This document shows, in pieces, positions 47,495 through 58,250 of a stretch of DNA of 64,000 nucleotides. The notes below the pieces were generated by a model, which was not told the origin of the DNA, made no database searches, and was given only the letters and a program-made list of their open reading frames with translations. A program made the translations under genes and the position numbers. Origin of the DNA: Cycas panzhihuaensis. Lineage: Eukaryota > Cycadophyta. The first letter of the stretch is position 1. Each line of letters starts with the position of its first letter. The DNA lies in NCBI GenBank assembly GCA_023213395.1, contig CM041465.1, forward strand, positions 226,927,741 through 226,991,740. Reading direction: 5' to 3'.

Positions 47495-48040
47495 GTGGTG
47501 GCGATGGAAGGTTTTTTGCAGGCTAGGACGCAATGGCATCCATCGCATGGCTCTGGCAAGATCGGTAGGGCCTTGCCTAAGGTTTCGGTTGGGGCGTTCA
47601 GTCCTAAAGATTCATTTGTAAAGAGAGCCAGACCGATGAAGGAGATATGGTGGCATAGTTGGGGGCGATATAGCCGTCGCAAAGCTGGTGTGAGTGAAGT
47701 CCAGAGACCCCACCTCTGTTTTCTTTTGGTACAGCTAGTTGACCGTGGAGACTCGAAGCCCTCAAGGGCAGGATGGCACGTCAGGACAAGAGTCTCTTCC
47801 ATGGCAGAAGGAAGGCAGGCAAAGGCCGCTAACAACTCTCATTTGGAGGTAGATAGGCTACTCAAAAATCCATTTTGGGTAAGGAGACAGGTTCAGATTG
47901 GAGAAGATAGATACTCAGAGGGGAACTTGGCCATGATTAGGACCAAGAAAATGGGAAGGAAGCTTATGGTTGAGTTGGTTTTAACTATGGTATATTTATG
48001 CATTCTTGGTTGGTATTTTTTTATAGCTTTTAAATTTTAA
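47495..48040 (+). other. 181-codon open frame upstream of LINE ORF1
   Basis: An uninterrupted frame from ATG at 47495 to TAA at 48038-48040, stopping two bases before the ORF1 ATG (48043). The product would be basic, with a hydrophobic C-terminal segment (LVLTMVYLCILGWYFFIAF). I do not recognise it. It could be chance in a GC-rich 5' region, but an open frame this long is notable in an element whose ORF2 is full of stops. The antisense frame at 47479-47835 is its shadow. Confidence 0.4.
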
Positions 48041-48042
48041 AT

Positions 48043-48760
48043 ATGGAAATGGATCAAAATCCTCAAAATCAGAACCAGATCCCCAACCTGTCACCATGGA
48101 AATTTTACCATGATGCACTTAAAACAAATGAGGAGGAAACATTTGACCTAACACCAGTGGTTGTGGATAACAAGGTTAGATTGAAAATCCCCCAAGCTCT
48201 TGTGGAGAAAACTGAGAAACTTTGGGAGAATTACCTTGTTGGCAGATTCTCAGGGCCGAGACTGGGTCTGGAGACTATTAGGAGTTGGACGAGGTCTAAA
48301 TGGAAAATGGTGGGTAGCATGGATGTTATAGCCATGCTTAAGGGTTGCGTGCTATTCAAATTATCTTCTTGTGAAGATATGTCCAACATTCTACTAAGGG
48401 TCCCATGGAGTTTTGGTAGGAGAGCCCTATCTCTTGAGAAATGGCATAGGGACTTTGATCCCTCTATTTCCAAAATCAAACAAGCCCCTATATGGATCAA
48501 AGTTCTGGGCCCCCCCTTGCACCATTGGAACCCAAAAGTATTTAAAGGTATAGCAAAAGTGGTGGGTCCTCTCCTAGCAATTGATTCTACAACAAAATAC
48601 AAGAGTAGACTCATAAATGCTAGAATCTGTGCTTTAACACAGCTCGACAAACCCCTCCTGGATGACATTTAGATGGATATGATGGATGGGAGCTAGCTGC
48701 AGTCATTGATCTATGAAATGGAGCATTTTAGATGCTCCACCTACAGAAACTTGGGGCATT
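48043..48760 (+). pseudogene. LINE ORF1 (DUF4283-like, zinc knuckle)
   Basis: The frame 48043-48672 gives 209 residues. Residues from about 60 on (LWENYLVGRFSGPRLGLETI, then KWKMVGSMDVIAMLKGCVLF and VPWSFGRRALSLEKWHRDFD) are the DUF4283 pattern found in ORF1 of plant L1 elements, and KQAPIWIKVLGPPLHHWNPK continues it. A stop at 48670 is premature: beyond it FRCSTYRNLGHLP, stop, KY is a zinc knuckle with two Cys changed to Tyr. ORF1 would bind the LINE RNA. The following stretch to 49310 (Pro/Glu/Lys-rich frames at 48781-48963 and 49032-49310) is the usual disordered ORF1 tail. Confidence 0.88.
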
Positions 48761-49440
48761 TGCCCTAAAAATACCTGTGGGTGCAGCTTTCAAAGGAAGA
48801 GAATACAAAGGGTCCCTCAGAACCAAATCCCCACGAAAAGAAGGAAAAGGAAAAAGGGGTGGGTCTAGAACATCCAGGCCACATGGAGGTGATTGAGACC
48901 CCTCATCAGAACCGGGGTTTCGACCCCGATGAGGAGGACACACTCTTAGAGGAAGGAGAGTAGGTAGCTCATGCTATTATGGCCCCTGGAAGCCCGATAG
49001 GCGAGGATGGTACAGGGGTCCCTACCCTGCAGTGGCTGCCGCTAAGGCTCGAGCTTTCCTAACCGAGCCACAGAGGACATGGGTTAAGGAGGTCACACAG
49101 GGATCAGGTTTGTCCCTCTCTGCAGATGGTGAAGATGTAGCAAAAGAATCTGCAAACCAGGGGCAGCTGGCTGGGACTGAGGAGTCCGCAATGCCCATAG
49201 TGGAGGACCTAGGAATGCTAGACCCAGATCCATTAGCACAACTATTTATGAAGAAGCAGCTAGATGTGGGACCTGAGAAGAAGGTAAGGAGGCCACCCTT
49301 GAAACTATAAAGAGAGAAAGAAATGGCTACCTAGGTAGACCAAGGCAGCCAGAAAACTCTAAAGGAAGCTTCCCTAGAAGGGCCTATCCTTAGATCCAGA
49401 ACCGAAGGTAGAGATCCTCCAAAAGGAGAGTCTGCTGAAG
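48761..49440 (+). pseudogene. LINE ORF1 C-terminal, low-complexity tail
   Basis: Frames at 48781-48963 and 49032-49310 are rich in Glu, Lys, Pro and Gly, without a domain. They lie between the zinc knuckle and the endonuclease start of ORF2, where plant L1 ORF1 has a disordered tail. Separated by stops. Confidence 0.6.
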
Positions 49441-49454
49441 TTTGGAAGCAAAGG

Positions 49455-50215
49455 AAAAAAAGATAAAACTATTATCATGGAATATTAGGGGACTCAATGC
49501 CCCTTCAAAATAGAGGATTATTAGGGATATGAGGAATAAATATCTCCCAAACCTGATATTCTTACAGGAAACTAAACTAGGCAAGGAGAATGGGCCTAGA
49601 GTTAGGAATAAACTTTGGAAGTTCGCTAAAGGTTTTGAGATCGACTATGCCTAAGGAGTTGGGGGCCTAATGGTCCTTTAGAATTTGTCAACATGGTTGG
49701 GAGAAATCTTCTGGGCTAAGGACTCCTTTATCTCGGTGCGATTAACAAATAAAAGTAATAACCTCTTGTGGTTAGCCATAAATATTTATGCCCCAAATAT
49801 TCAAGAGGCCAAGAAGAGGCTGTGGGATAGATTATTGGAGACCCACAGGGATTATCGACAGCCATGGTTACTGGCGAGAGATTTCAACTCGGCGCTGTCT
49901 CCAAGGGACAAGAGAGGTGGCACTAGTGGATGGACAACCAGTATGGGAGAGTTTAGTGACTTCCTATAGCAAGGGGGTCTAGAGGATGTTAAGCTCAAGG
50001 GTGCTTCCTTTACCTAGTCCAATAAGTGCTTGGGGAATGATTTAATTCAAATTAAATTGGATAGAGTGTTGGTCAACTATGATTGGATGAGGGGCTTCAA
50101 TGACTTCACCCTTGAGGTGTTGCCGAGGATTAGCTCTGACCATTCCCCCCTCCTGCTCTAATTTTTGAACCTAGGCAAATTTATTGGAACACCCTTCAGG
50201 TTTCAAGTTGATGTG
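49455..50215 (+). pseudogene. LINE ORF2 endonuclease domain, broken
   Basis: Read around stops: LLSWNIRGLNAPSK-like start (49464-49510), NLIFLQETKLGKENG (about 49550-49590), INIYAPNIQEAKKRLWDRLL (49775-49840), ARDFNSALSPRDKRGG (family GGDFN, with the first Gly changed to Ala/Arg), KLDRVLVNYDW, and RISSDHSPLLL (about 50130-50160). These are the N, ET.L, YAP, DFN, LDR and SDH motifs of the L1 apurinic-type endonuclease, which nicks the target DNA. Stops occur near 49490, 49655, 49680 and 49969. Confidence 0.9.
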
Positions 50216-51760
50216 GCTTTGACACCCTGACCTTAGGAAACATGGCAAGGAATGGTAGGGAATTCAAATAAAAGGTAATGCAATATACAGATTTTCAAAG
50301 AAGCTAGATTAGGTCAAAAGACAAGTTAAGGTATGGAACAAGGATGTTTTCCAAAATATATATGAGTAGAAGGATAAAACTATCTACAAGCTAAAAGAAA
50401 TAGGGCAGGATTGAATGGATAGGCAGATCCCCATAGCTAGATAAGACAGAGAAGGAGTTGGTTAAATCTCTGGATGAGATTCTCACTAGGGAGGAAATCC
50501 ACTGGAGACAAAAATCCAGGGCTCTTTAGCTAGCTGAAGGTGACAGGAATACAAAATTTTTCCATATGACTATAGTCAAACATAGAGTAAGCAATAGAAT
50601 CGCCAGTCTACGAAAGGAAGATGGCTCAATTGTTAGTTCGATAGAAGGTATGAAGGGGTTAGCTAGTGAATATTTCAAGGACTTATTCACAGAGCTGCAG
50701 GACAAGGACATGGATAAAAGGAAGGACTTCTTAAACAATATCCCTAGACTGGTGAATGAAGATCAAAATGCTCAGTTGACAGCTCCGTTCACCCTGGAGG
50801 AAGTCAAGGTGGCTCTCTTTAGCATGAAGAAAGATAAAGCTCTAGGCCCCGATGGTTTCCCTCTGGGTTTCTTCCAAGAGTTTTGGGATATTATTAAAGG
50901 CGATTTTATGGAAGCTTTGTAGGAGTTTTATGTAAATAAAAAGATGTTACAGGAATGGCAGACTACATTCCTTGTTCTCATTCCTAAAAAAGATGGAGCA
51001 AAAAGGATGGAAGAGTTTCACCCCATCAGTCTCTGTAATGTTAAATATAAGATTATAACCAAGGTCTTGGTCAATAGACTAAAGAGAATTATGCCTAACA
51101 TTATCTCTCATAATCAGGACAGTTTCCTCTAAGGTAGACAAATTTATGATGGATATATTGTTGTCCACGAAATAATTCATTTAGCTGCAGAAAGGAAGGA
51201 GCTTGCGATGCTCATCAAAATTGACCTCATGAAGGCCTTTGATAGGGTATCCTGAGAGTGCCTGCTAGATTGCCTAGAGGTATTTGGCTTTGGGGAACTT
51301 TGGCGGTCATGGATAAAGTTATGTATTGGTAACCTATAATTTTCAGTTATTATCAATGGCTCATCTTCCAGTTTCTTTCCTGGTTTTAGGGGTTTGAGAT
51401 AAGGGGATCCCCTTTCTCCCTTTTTATTCATCACGATGGCTGAATTGTTGGGTAGAACCCTAGAGTTCACTAGGAGGCTAGGGTTCCTAAATGGCATTAA
51501 ATTGGCGTCAGGGTTGGATAATGTGGCCCACCATCAATTCGTAGATGATAATATCTTCTTAGGGAAGGCGACTGTAAGAGAGGCTTCCAGATTTAAGGAG
51601 ATTTTGGGGCACTTCGAGAAGGCCATGAACCAGAAGATAAGTCTGAAGAAGAGGAATGTTTTTTTCATAAATACCCTAGGCTATATCCAAGGTAGGATCA
51701 GCTGAATTCTAGAGATGGATGTCAAAACGCTTCCCACAATTTACCTCAGACTGCCTCTCT
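50216..51760 (+). pseudogene. LINE ORF2 reverse transcriptase, broken
   Basis: Motifs in order: NTKFFHMTIVKHRVSNRI (50550-50600), KDKALGPDGFPLGFFQEFWD (50840-50890), FLVLIPKKDGAKRMEEFHPI (SLCN.KY.I..K.L..RL region, 50965-51100), LIKIDLMKAFDRVS (51215-51250), FRGLR followed by GDPLSPFLFI (51390-51430), and the catalytic HHQFVDDNIFLGKA, where most plant L1 have FADD. The Asp pair is kept. Stops at about 50921, 51132, 51255 and 51400. It would have copied RNA at the nicked site. Confidence 0.92.
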
Positions 51761-52990
51761 TTGTTGGAAAAATGACCAAAGATAGGTGGAACCCTCTTAT
51801 TGATAGAATGCAAAGGAAGTTGACAGGCTAGAAAGGTGCCCTCTTAAGCTTAGCTGGAAAACTCCAACTTGTTGCCTCTACACTTCAGAGCATCCCAATT
51901 TTTTGGATGTCCATCTTTAAGATTCTGCCTAGAATCTCAGATGCTATTAAATCCATCCAAAAGAGATTCCTTTGGTCTTGGACTAAAAGCAAGGACAGGA
52001 TTCACCTGGTGAGTTAGAGTAAAGTCTGTACTTTGAAATGGGCCCGTGGCCTCAATCTGGGAAGACTTTCTCCCTTCAATGTTGCTCTTGGGGCAAAGCT
52101 AGGGTGGCGATTACTCAAAGGTGGAGAGGGACTATGGGAGAAGATCCTATCTAGAAAATATATCCAGGGGGGCTCTCTTTTGGATAATAATGCCTCGTCG
52201 ACTAGTTCAACCATTTGGAGGAGTATCCTCAAAGCATGGAAAGCTATCAGGGATGGCTTAAAATGGAGATTGGGTGATGGCAATTCCATAAGATTTTAGG
52301 AGGATGCATGGTGTTACGAAAAGGCTCTGAAGGAATACCTAGATCTTGTGCCTATAATGGGTCCTTGTGTTAGGCTCTATGGCAAACATGTAAAAGATTA
52401 TTGGACTAGGAGAGAAGGTAGCAGGGTCTAGAGGAATTTCGAGGATATCCAGGGGGAAGGAAGCTTGCAGGAGAGTATCAACAAGATCAAAAGGTTTTTA
52501 GGCAAGAGCTATATCCCTAGAATGCCCTCGCTGGATTCGATTGTGTGGCTAACCAACTCGACGGGGGAGTACATGGTCCAACAAGGTTACCACTACTTAT
52601 GCCTAAAAAGAGGGGACCAGAGACACCCAATGCTAGAAGGTGTTTGGAGGCTCCCTCTTATTCCGAAGATAACCCTCTTCTGGTGGACTTGTCTAATGAA
52701 CAAAATACTCACTGTAGACAACCTCCAAAAGTGAGGCTTCTTATTGGCCAACAGATGTATTTTATGCTGCAAAGGGGAGGAATCCATCGACCACATCTTC
52801 CTTGAGTGCCCTTTTACAAGGGAAGTATGGAGGATGCTACTTGAGAAATTGGAGGTGTGTTGGACATTCTCACAAAAAATAACTGACCTTTGGCTTGCTT
52901 GGCAAAGCCCATTTAGAAGTAAAATCCTAAGCTGTATCTGGAAGAGTGCGCTTCCGATACTCATGTGGAACATTTGGAAAGAGAGGAACC
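51761..52990 (+). pseudogene. LINE ORF2 connector and zf-RVT domain, broken
   Basis: KWARGLNLGRLSPFNVALGA followed by KLGWRLL (52035-52110) and SSTIWRSILKAWKAIRDGLK with WRLGDGNSIRF (52210-52300) are the well-known connector motifs. YMVQQGYHYL and RLPLIPKITLFWWTCLMNKI (52570-52710), then CILCCKGEESIDHIFLECPF (52755-52815) are the zinc-binding zf-RVT region with Cys and His in place. LPILMWNIWKERNQRIF (52950-53003) closes it. Confidence 0.9.
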
Positions 52991-53099
52991 AAAGGATTTT
53001 CTAAGGGATTCAGAGGGGCCAGATATCCACCTTCAACAGAATCTGTATGGACATCATAGAAAACATTGGAAATGTTAAAGAGAAGAAGGTAACCCTGAC

Positions 53100-53660
53100 A
53101 GAGAACAGGATTCTACTTAAATGGGGCACAGAGCCTGAATTTGTAGCGGGGAAGCCTAGATGTATTAGCTGAATGCCTCCAGAGGAACCCTGGATCAAAA
53201 CTAACTTTGATGGGGCAGCAAAAGGGAACCCCAGAGAAGTTGGGGTTGGGGGAACTTGTAGGGACAGCAAAAGCACCCTCATTTGGGCCTTTGCAGACTA
53301 CTACAAGCACCAAACGAACCACTTTGCGAAGATGCATGCCATGCTTAAAGCCCTAGACTTAGCTCTCCAAGGGGACATTCAATGACTAGTGATCAAGGGG
53401 GATTCAGAGGTTGTTTTAAACACGCTAAAAGGAGTGGCCCTCCCAGATTGGAGATACCAAGCCATAATCAAAGATGCCAAGGAGATCATTAAGGGGTTGG
53501 CAGATATTTGTATAAGACACACCTTGAGAGAAGGTAATAAAGCAACCGATTTTTTGGCAAACTAGGGGATGAGAAACAAGAAGGGTCAAGTGTGGAGGTG
53601 TGATTTTCCTAGGGACCTTTTGGTTCTGGTTGAGAAGGATATGGTCCGTAGTAGCTAGTC
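53100..53660 (+). pseudogene. LINE C-terminal RNase H domain (RVT_3 type)
   Basis: PPEEPWIKTNFDGAAKGNPR (53176-53235) has the DGA..GNPG start of plant LINE RNase H; GVGGTCRDSKSTLIWAFADY follows, then a stop at about 53383 and IKGDSEVVLNTLKG (the second Asp, 53392-53435), RHTLREGNKATDFLAN (about 53515-53565), and a terminal stop at 53656-53658. Acquisition of this domain is a feature of several plant L1 lineages. Confidence 0.9.
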
Positions 53661-53817
53661 GCGGGGCTTGTCCCGACATTCTAGTTCTCTTGCCTAAACT
53701 GTGGGGTTGTCACGGTTAACTTTGATTTGGTAATTTACAAACTCCCTGACGTAATAGGTTGTGGGATCCTGATTCAAACCCACTGAAATTTAATTTTATT
53801 TTATAAAAAAAAAAATA
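53659..53817 (+). other. LINE 3' untranslated region and poly-A
   Basis: About 150 bases of 3' UTR, ending in an A11 run (53805-53815) just before the target-site duplication at 53818. Confidence 0.85.
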
Positions 53818-54222
53818 TTTATATTTAAGTCACATGTCTAAATGTGTATTTAAGTTATCATAATGTTTAAACTTTAATATTTATTAATTTATCTTATGTG
53901 AAAGGTGGTTGAAATGCATAACTGCATTTCAACGAATCTTTCTTTGTATAAATTCATCTCCTAGATTCAAGGAGATAGCTCCATGAATCTAGGAGGGCTG
54001 TTTGAATGTCTTTTCAAAGGCTGGTTTAGTAGTTAGGTAGTTTCAGTGCATGGTAATCTGTTTACAGCTATTCTTAATAAAAATACAACTTAAGGAGGTG
54101 GTTTTTCTTCCCTATAAGGGGTTTTCCACCTATCAACCTGTGTACATGTGTAATATCATTGTTTTCCTATGGTTTTATGTTTAATTTGATTCTATGATGA
54201 TATGCATGTGCCTATTTTCACA
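53818..54222 (+). repeat. 5' LTR of Copia H, second part
   Basis: Opens with the duplicated LINE target and aligns almost base for base with 61069-61476. Contains hairpin 1 (53908-53933), a TATA-like TTTGTATAAATT (53945-53955) and hairpin 2 (53958-53995). Ends TATTTTCACA directly before the primer site. Confidence 0.93.
53908..53995. promoter_or_regulatory. Two adjacent LTR hairpins around a TATA box, 5' LTR of H
   Basis: Hairpin 1 has arms GTTGAAATGC and GCATTTCAAC with a 6-base loop. Hairpin 2 has 12-base arms CTCCTAGATTCA and TGAATCTAGGAG. The TATA-like motif lies between them, so hairpin 2 would fall near the start of the transcript. The 3' LTR keeps both (61161-61186, 61211-61248) with TATATAAA. 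Confidence 0.8.
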
Positions 54223-54235
54223 TGGTATCAGAGCC
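54223..54235 (+). promoter_or_regulatory. Primer binding site of Copia H
   Basis: TGGTATCAGAGCC, a perfect 13-base initiator tRNA-Met primer site, immediately after the LTR terminal CA. Confidence 0.97.
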
Positions 54236-54984
54236 TAATCAGGTTCCATGTGGAGAACTAATCGCCTAATTCGTTGGTTGCATGAATTTGCCTAGTCGAG
54301 TGTTTGTTGTTTTTTCTTGGCATATCATTTACCTCTTCACAACAACAAAAGCTGCCATCAAGACAGAGCAACAATTCCATTACCAATCAAGATTAAGTTA
54401 TAGCCAAGTTAAAACATTTGTATAGAGTAGTGAGTTACTTGGAGAGAGATATTATTGAGAACAACGACAAGGCTATCATCTCCAATAGTCACGCTAGGCT
54501 TCTGTCAAAGTAACCTAAGAAAAGAGGGAGAAAGAAGTGGATGATCATGGCTATCGAAGAAATGCAACAACAAACTAAATCTTCAAAAAGAATACTGCCA
54601 TAATTTTGACAAAAAGCCTCATGGACTCGGTAGAAACTAAGTTTTATGGCCTTTCCAACTCGTCCACTTGCCTTGCTCTATGTGGTCCTAGGTTTGAGGC
54701 TTAGGGATGTCGTAAGCTCTGACTATTGCCTGTTGATAGAGGCCTTACAAAAGTAAAGCAACCTATTTTGTAGACGGTGTTTCCATTTCCACTATAGGCT
54801 CTAGGATCCTTGAGTACAGATGAACCTATTCTTTCACGGAAGATGCTCTAACGCATGGACTGAAAGACCTCCCTCTTTTAACGTAGAAGACCTTGTAAAG
54901 ACTCCAAAGAAGGAGAAGCGTTAGCAAAACCCTGGATGATGATATACCAAAGCTAATGCTTTGAAACAACGTCAAGAGAGGGTC
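54236..54984 (+). other. Copia H leader, proximal part, no gene recognised
   Basis: Begins like a normal leader (TAATCAGGTTCCATG). From about 54500 the G+C content rises and the text no longer looks like retroelement. No protein was recognised on either strand. It may be flanking sequence of the captured eEF2 locus. Confidence 0.5.
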
Positions 54985-55224
54985 TTAAACGACAAGAGAA
55001 CACTTGACCCCAGGCCAAAGACATATGCCAGTTGTAATTATACTCGAAAACACATGGCCAAAGGCAAAGAACTGACCTTTATCAGAGGCAGGAATCATTT
55101 TTGAAATATATAACATCAATGGCCTATCACAATTACAATTTCTAATTACATTTGCATAAGGATCACCAAGGGGTCCTTCATACAAATTCTCCATTTCAAG
55201 AAAAAAACCAGAGCAAAGTGCCAA
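54985..55224 (-). pseudogene. Captured elongation factor 2 (eEF2) fragment
   Basis: The minus-strand frame of 79 codons reads [20 protein letters not shown], then [20 protein letters not shown] and [13 protein letters not shown]. This is the conserved domain II/III region of eukaryotic eEF2 (the translocation GTPase of protein synthesis): [46 protein letters not shown]. Homology starts just after MENL (about 55190) and fades after about 54995, where the family continues into VRIMGPNYVPG. The ATG is within coding text, so it is not a real start. It lies antisense to the carrier element, between primer site and gag. It is a captured piece, not a functional gene. Confidence 0.85.
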
Positions 55225-56799
55225 CGAACAAGAGATTACTGAAGCCAGACATGATGATCAAAGCCTCTATTTCTTGATCGAGTTCTGAGTTTGTTCATCC
55301 TCTATGCTTTGAGTCTATTCGTCCTTCGAGCCACTCCTCCTCGATCTAAACCTGCGAGACTTTCCTCCGTCCATTGCCCATTCTCTAGAACGCCATCTCC
55401 GTCTTCGTCTCGAGCCAATCTTGCATACATAGGAGCAAGTGCCACCGCCATAACTAGGTAAGTAGGGTTTCTACCCTAACCGCCCCCTCCAGGACTTCAT
55501 TTTTAATTTATTTCTAATTTTCTTTGTTAAAACAAAATCATCCGTCGGGTTCGTCTGCCTGTTTAGTTTTTTTTTTTTTTCTTTTTTTTTTTTTATTTAA
55601 ATAAAACTATACCCCCCTTCCCTTATTATATTTTGATTTAAATAAACAATACCACCCCCCTCCCTTATTACATTTTAATTTAATACCCCCTTATTACATT
55701 AAGTTTATATTCCCCTTAATCACATTAATAATTTATCTAAAATCCCTTTTAATTGAACTTTAGGCTAAATCTAAATTAGCCCCCCTCCCCTACTTTATTA
55801 ATTCCTCCCTATAACATTTGATTTACAAAATAATACTAATCTTCTACTCTTAATGTTTTTTAATAATCAAAATTTTATTACATTTTAAATTTAAATCAAT
55901 TCACCTCCCCTTAACTATATTCTCTATTGTTAAATCTAACCCCCTCTCAATAGTATATATATTTTTATATATATACTTTTTAAAGCCTAATCAATACTCT
56001 CTATATATTTTAATTTCCCTCCCTTATTATAAAATAATACACTTATTTTATTTTTTATATATTGATTATTATATCAAACCCTTCTTTTATTATATTTATT
56101 ATAATCACCCTCCCTAACTACTTTTTTTTAATGCTAAATTAATCCCCTTTATAACTTCATTTAATGATGATATAAACCTTCTTTTAATATCCCCCCTATA
56201 TTAATCTCCCCCTATTTTAATATTAAAAATAGTGTATCTTCCCATTACAAAATACCTCTTTAATATATTAATATCTTTTTTAATTAAATTTTTATTTTTA
56301 ATCAATAAAAACTCTTTATAAGCCCTATTAAATATTTGGATATTTTAATCTCTTTCAACATTAGAGTTATATTCTAATCAATAAAATTTTCTTTAATTTA
56401 ATTTGCTTGATAATCAATAAATATTTTTTAGCAAACATTTATATTTTAAGGGGAACTTTTTATTAGGATTGTTTTAATCAAGGGGGGCTTTTCGTTTCTT
56501 TAAGGATTTGTTCATTTTTTCAGAGTAAGGGCAACTAATTTGTTTGTCAAAGGGGGAATATTTATCAAAGAGGATTGTTTATCATAGGGGACTATTTCTT
56601 AAGGAGGATATTTGTTTAAAAACATGTCATTATTTATTTAAGGGAAAAGTAAGTAATATATATTATAATGCTTTCTTTTTTATTTTTTAAAAATTATGCC
56701 TATTAAATTAATCTAATGATTAGTGCTTTTAGTAAGTGATTATTTTTTTCAATCACCTTCATATTTTTTAATCTTCAATCAAACCTCATAACTCCCAAT
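55225..56799 (+). other. Copia H leader, distal part with possible intron
   Basis: 55260-55500 is a C+T- and CG-richer stretch like a plant 5' untranslated exon, ending TAACTAGGTAAGTAGGG, a perfect donor-like AG/GTAAGT at 55457-55463. 55560-56450 is T-rich with degenerate repeats of ACCCCCCTCCCTTATTACAT type. TTCATTTTTTCAG at 56509-56522 is an acceptor-like site. From 56543 to about 56613 four units near 17 bases (TTTGTCAAAGGGGGAATA, TTTATCAAAGAGGATTGT and two more) repeat before gag. Splicing is inferred only from these signals. Confidence 0.45.
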
Positions 56800-57760
56800 A
56801 TGGCATTAATGTTAGGGACAACCACCTATGTTCCAATTCTAGTATTAACCGGCTCAAACTATGCCGACTGGAGGAATCACATATCCCATCAGCCCAAACA
56901 GTAAAATATATGATGATATGTAATAGGTGAATTTAAGAAACCAAAAGAAGATGCTACAGAGAGTTATATGGTATATCTGATAAACTCAGATGTAGCCTTA
57001 GGCACCATATTAAACTCACTCTCATATAAAATCAGTCGGTAGTTTTCTAAAATAGATGACTTGGCCACTATCTGAAAAACCTTGTAAGAAAAATATGATA
57101 AGATAGATACACATCAAGTGGCTATCCTAGAACAGTAATTGTATAACCTTACTTTTGACGATTTCTCGAATGTTGAGGATTTTTTAAGTAAAATTTAATT
57201 AATTAATAAAGATCTAAGAAACTACATCAAATCTAAAACTAAAGAAGGTGATACTAAGAAAATAATCACGCATGCTAGAGATGATGACACACTCATACGT
57301 CTTGCAGTAAACAAACTACTAAAATAATTTAATCTCTATAAAATGGCCAGACAACAAGCTGGTAACCCACCTATAACATTTAATCAGTTGACAAACTAGT
57401 TGATTGAACATCAGACAATGTTAATTCAAACAAGTGCATTAAAAGATCCTTCACAGGTTTTATTTTCCAAAATTAAGCCACAATTTAAAAACAAACAATA
57501 GAATAATTTTCATAATAATCCAAAATTTTAGAAACCTCATAGAGGTTTACCATTTAATTCACAAAACAATGTTAAGTATTCTAGTCCAACTAAACACCAG
57601 AATACTTCTAATCAGTTCTTTTATAATAAGAACAATGTAACTTCTTCTCAGAATATTAGTTGTGCCTATTGTCATAAAAGAGGCCATGCTATTAATGTCT
57701 GCAGAAGTAGAATAGCTTCGGAAGCATGGAAAGCTTCCAAGGAATTACAAAATTGACTTC
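56800..57760 (+). pseudogene. Copia H gag
   Basis: The ATG at 56800 begins MALMLGTTTYVPILVLTGSN followed by YADWRNHISHQ, a typical Copia gag opening (L.G.NY..W). Later: EDATESYMVYLINSDVALGT, a WKTLQEKYD-like region at about 57080, and an intact zinc knuckle CAYCHKRGHAINVC at 57662-57703 with all Cys and His present. In-frame TAA/TAG stops occur several times (for example near 56902 and 57136). The same opening and knuckle text appear in Copia F. Confidence 0.88.
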
Positions 57761-58250
57761 AATCCCATTCTCAATAACGGCCCCAAAATTATCAAATTCA
57801 TAATCGCTGTTTAGTAGCAACAACTTTTGCGTTTGTTGCCCCTACAAATCAACTACTACAGTAGATCATTGACTCTAGTACATCCTATCACATGACTAGA
57901 CACCAGAAAAATTAACCACTTATCAATCCAAAACGAACTTTGAAGAAGTGATTTCTTTCAGAAGTGGTAATCAACTTAAAGTCAAAGGATCAGGTGATGT
58001 TATCTTAAAAGATAGTTCAATTAAGGATGTCTTTTACGTACCTGGTTTATTACCAAACCTACTCTCTATCTATCAAATCTGCGAGAAAGACCTTGTCGTC
58101 GAATTCTGAGAAAATAAATTTATCATTAAGGAACCATTAAACAAATTCAGACGTATTGCCTTAGGACCTGTTGATCATAACACAGGTCTCTATAGTCTAA
58201 CAAGTCTTCAAAATAACAAAACAAAATATTTTAGTGCCTTTATTTCCAAA
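57761..58250 (+). pseudogene. Copia H protease remnant
   Basis: TTFAFVAPTNQLLQ, stop, IIDSSTSYHMTRHQ (57815-57905): the aspartic protease active site with catalytic Asp kept (DSGAS.HMT in the family). The reading then shifts frame; PNLLSIYQICEKDLVVEF-like text follows at about 58050-58100. It ends at the GAG-pre-integrase region. Confidence 0.75.

Larger units (their letters stand above)
47402..53817 (+). mobile_element. L1-type LINE (G), about 6.4 kb, full-length-like
   Basis: Flanked by an exact 15 bp duplication and ending in a poly-A run (53805-53815). It contains ORF1 with a DUF4283-like domain and zinc knuckle, then ORF2 with apurinic endonuclease, reverse transcriptase, zf-RVT and RNase H domains. 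It is much richer in G+C than its surroundings. Stops and frameshifts interrupt ORF2, but the element keeps its 5' region, so it was inserted at or near full length. Confidence 0.95.

Noticed and set aside
47479-47835. 118-codon minus-strand frame in the LINE 5' region
   Set aside because: It is the antisense shadow of the longer + strand frame. No motif and no support for antisense coding.
54985-55224. Functional eEF2 gene or start of one
   Set aside because: Only one domain segment is present, flanked by unrelated text and stops, inside a retrotransposon leader. The Met start is within the homologous region.
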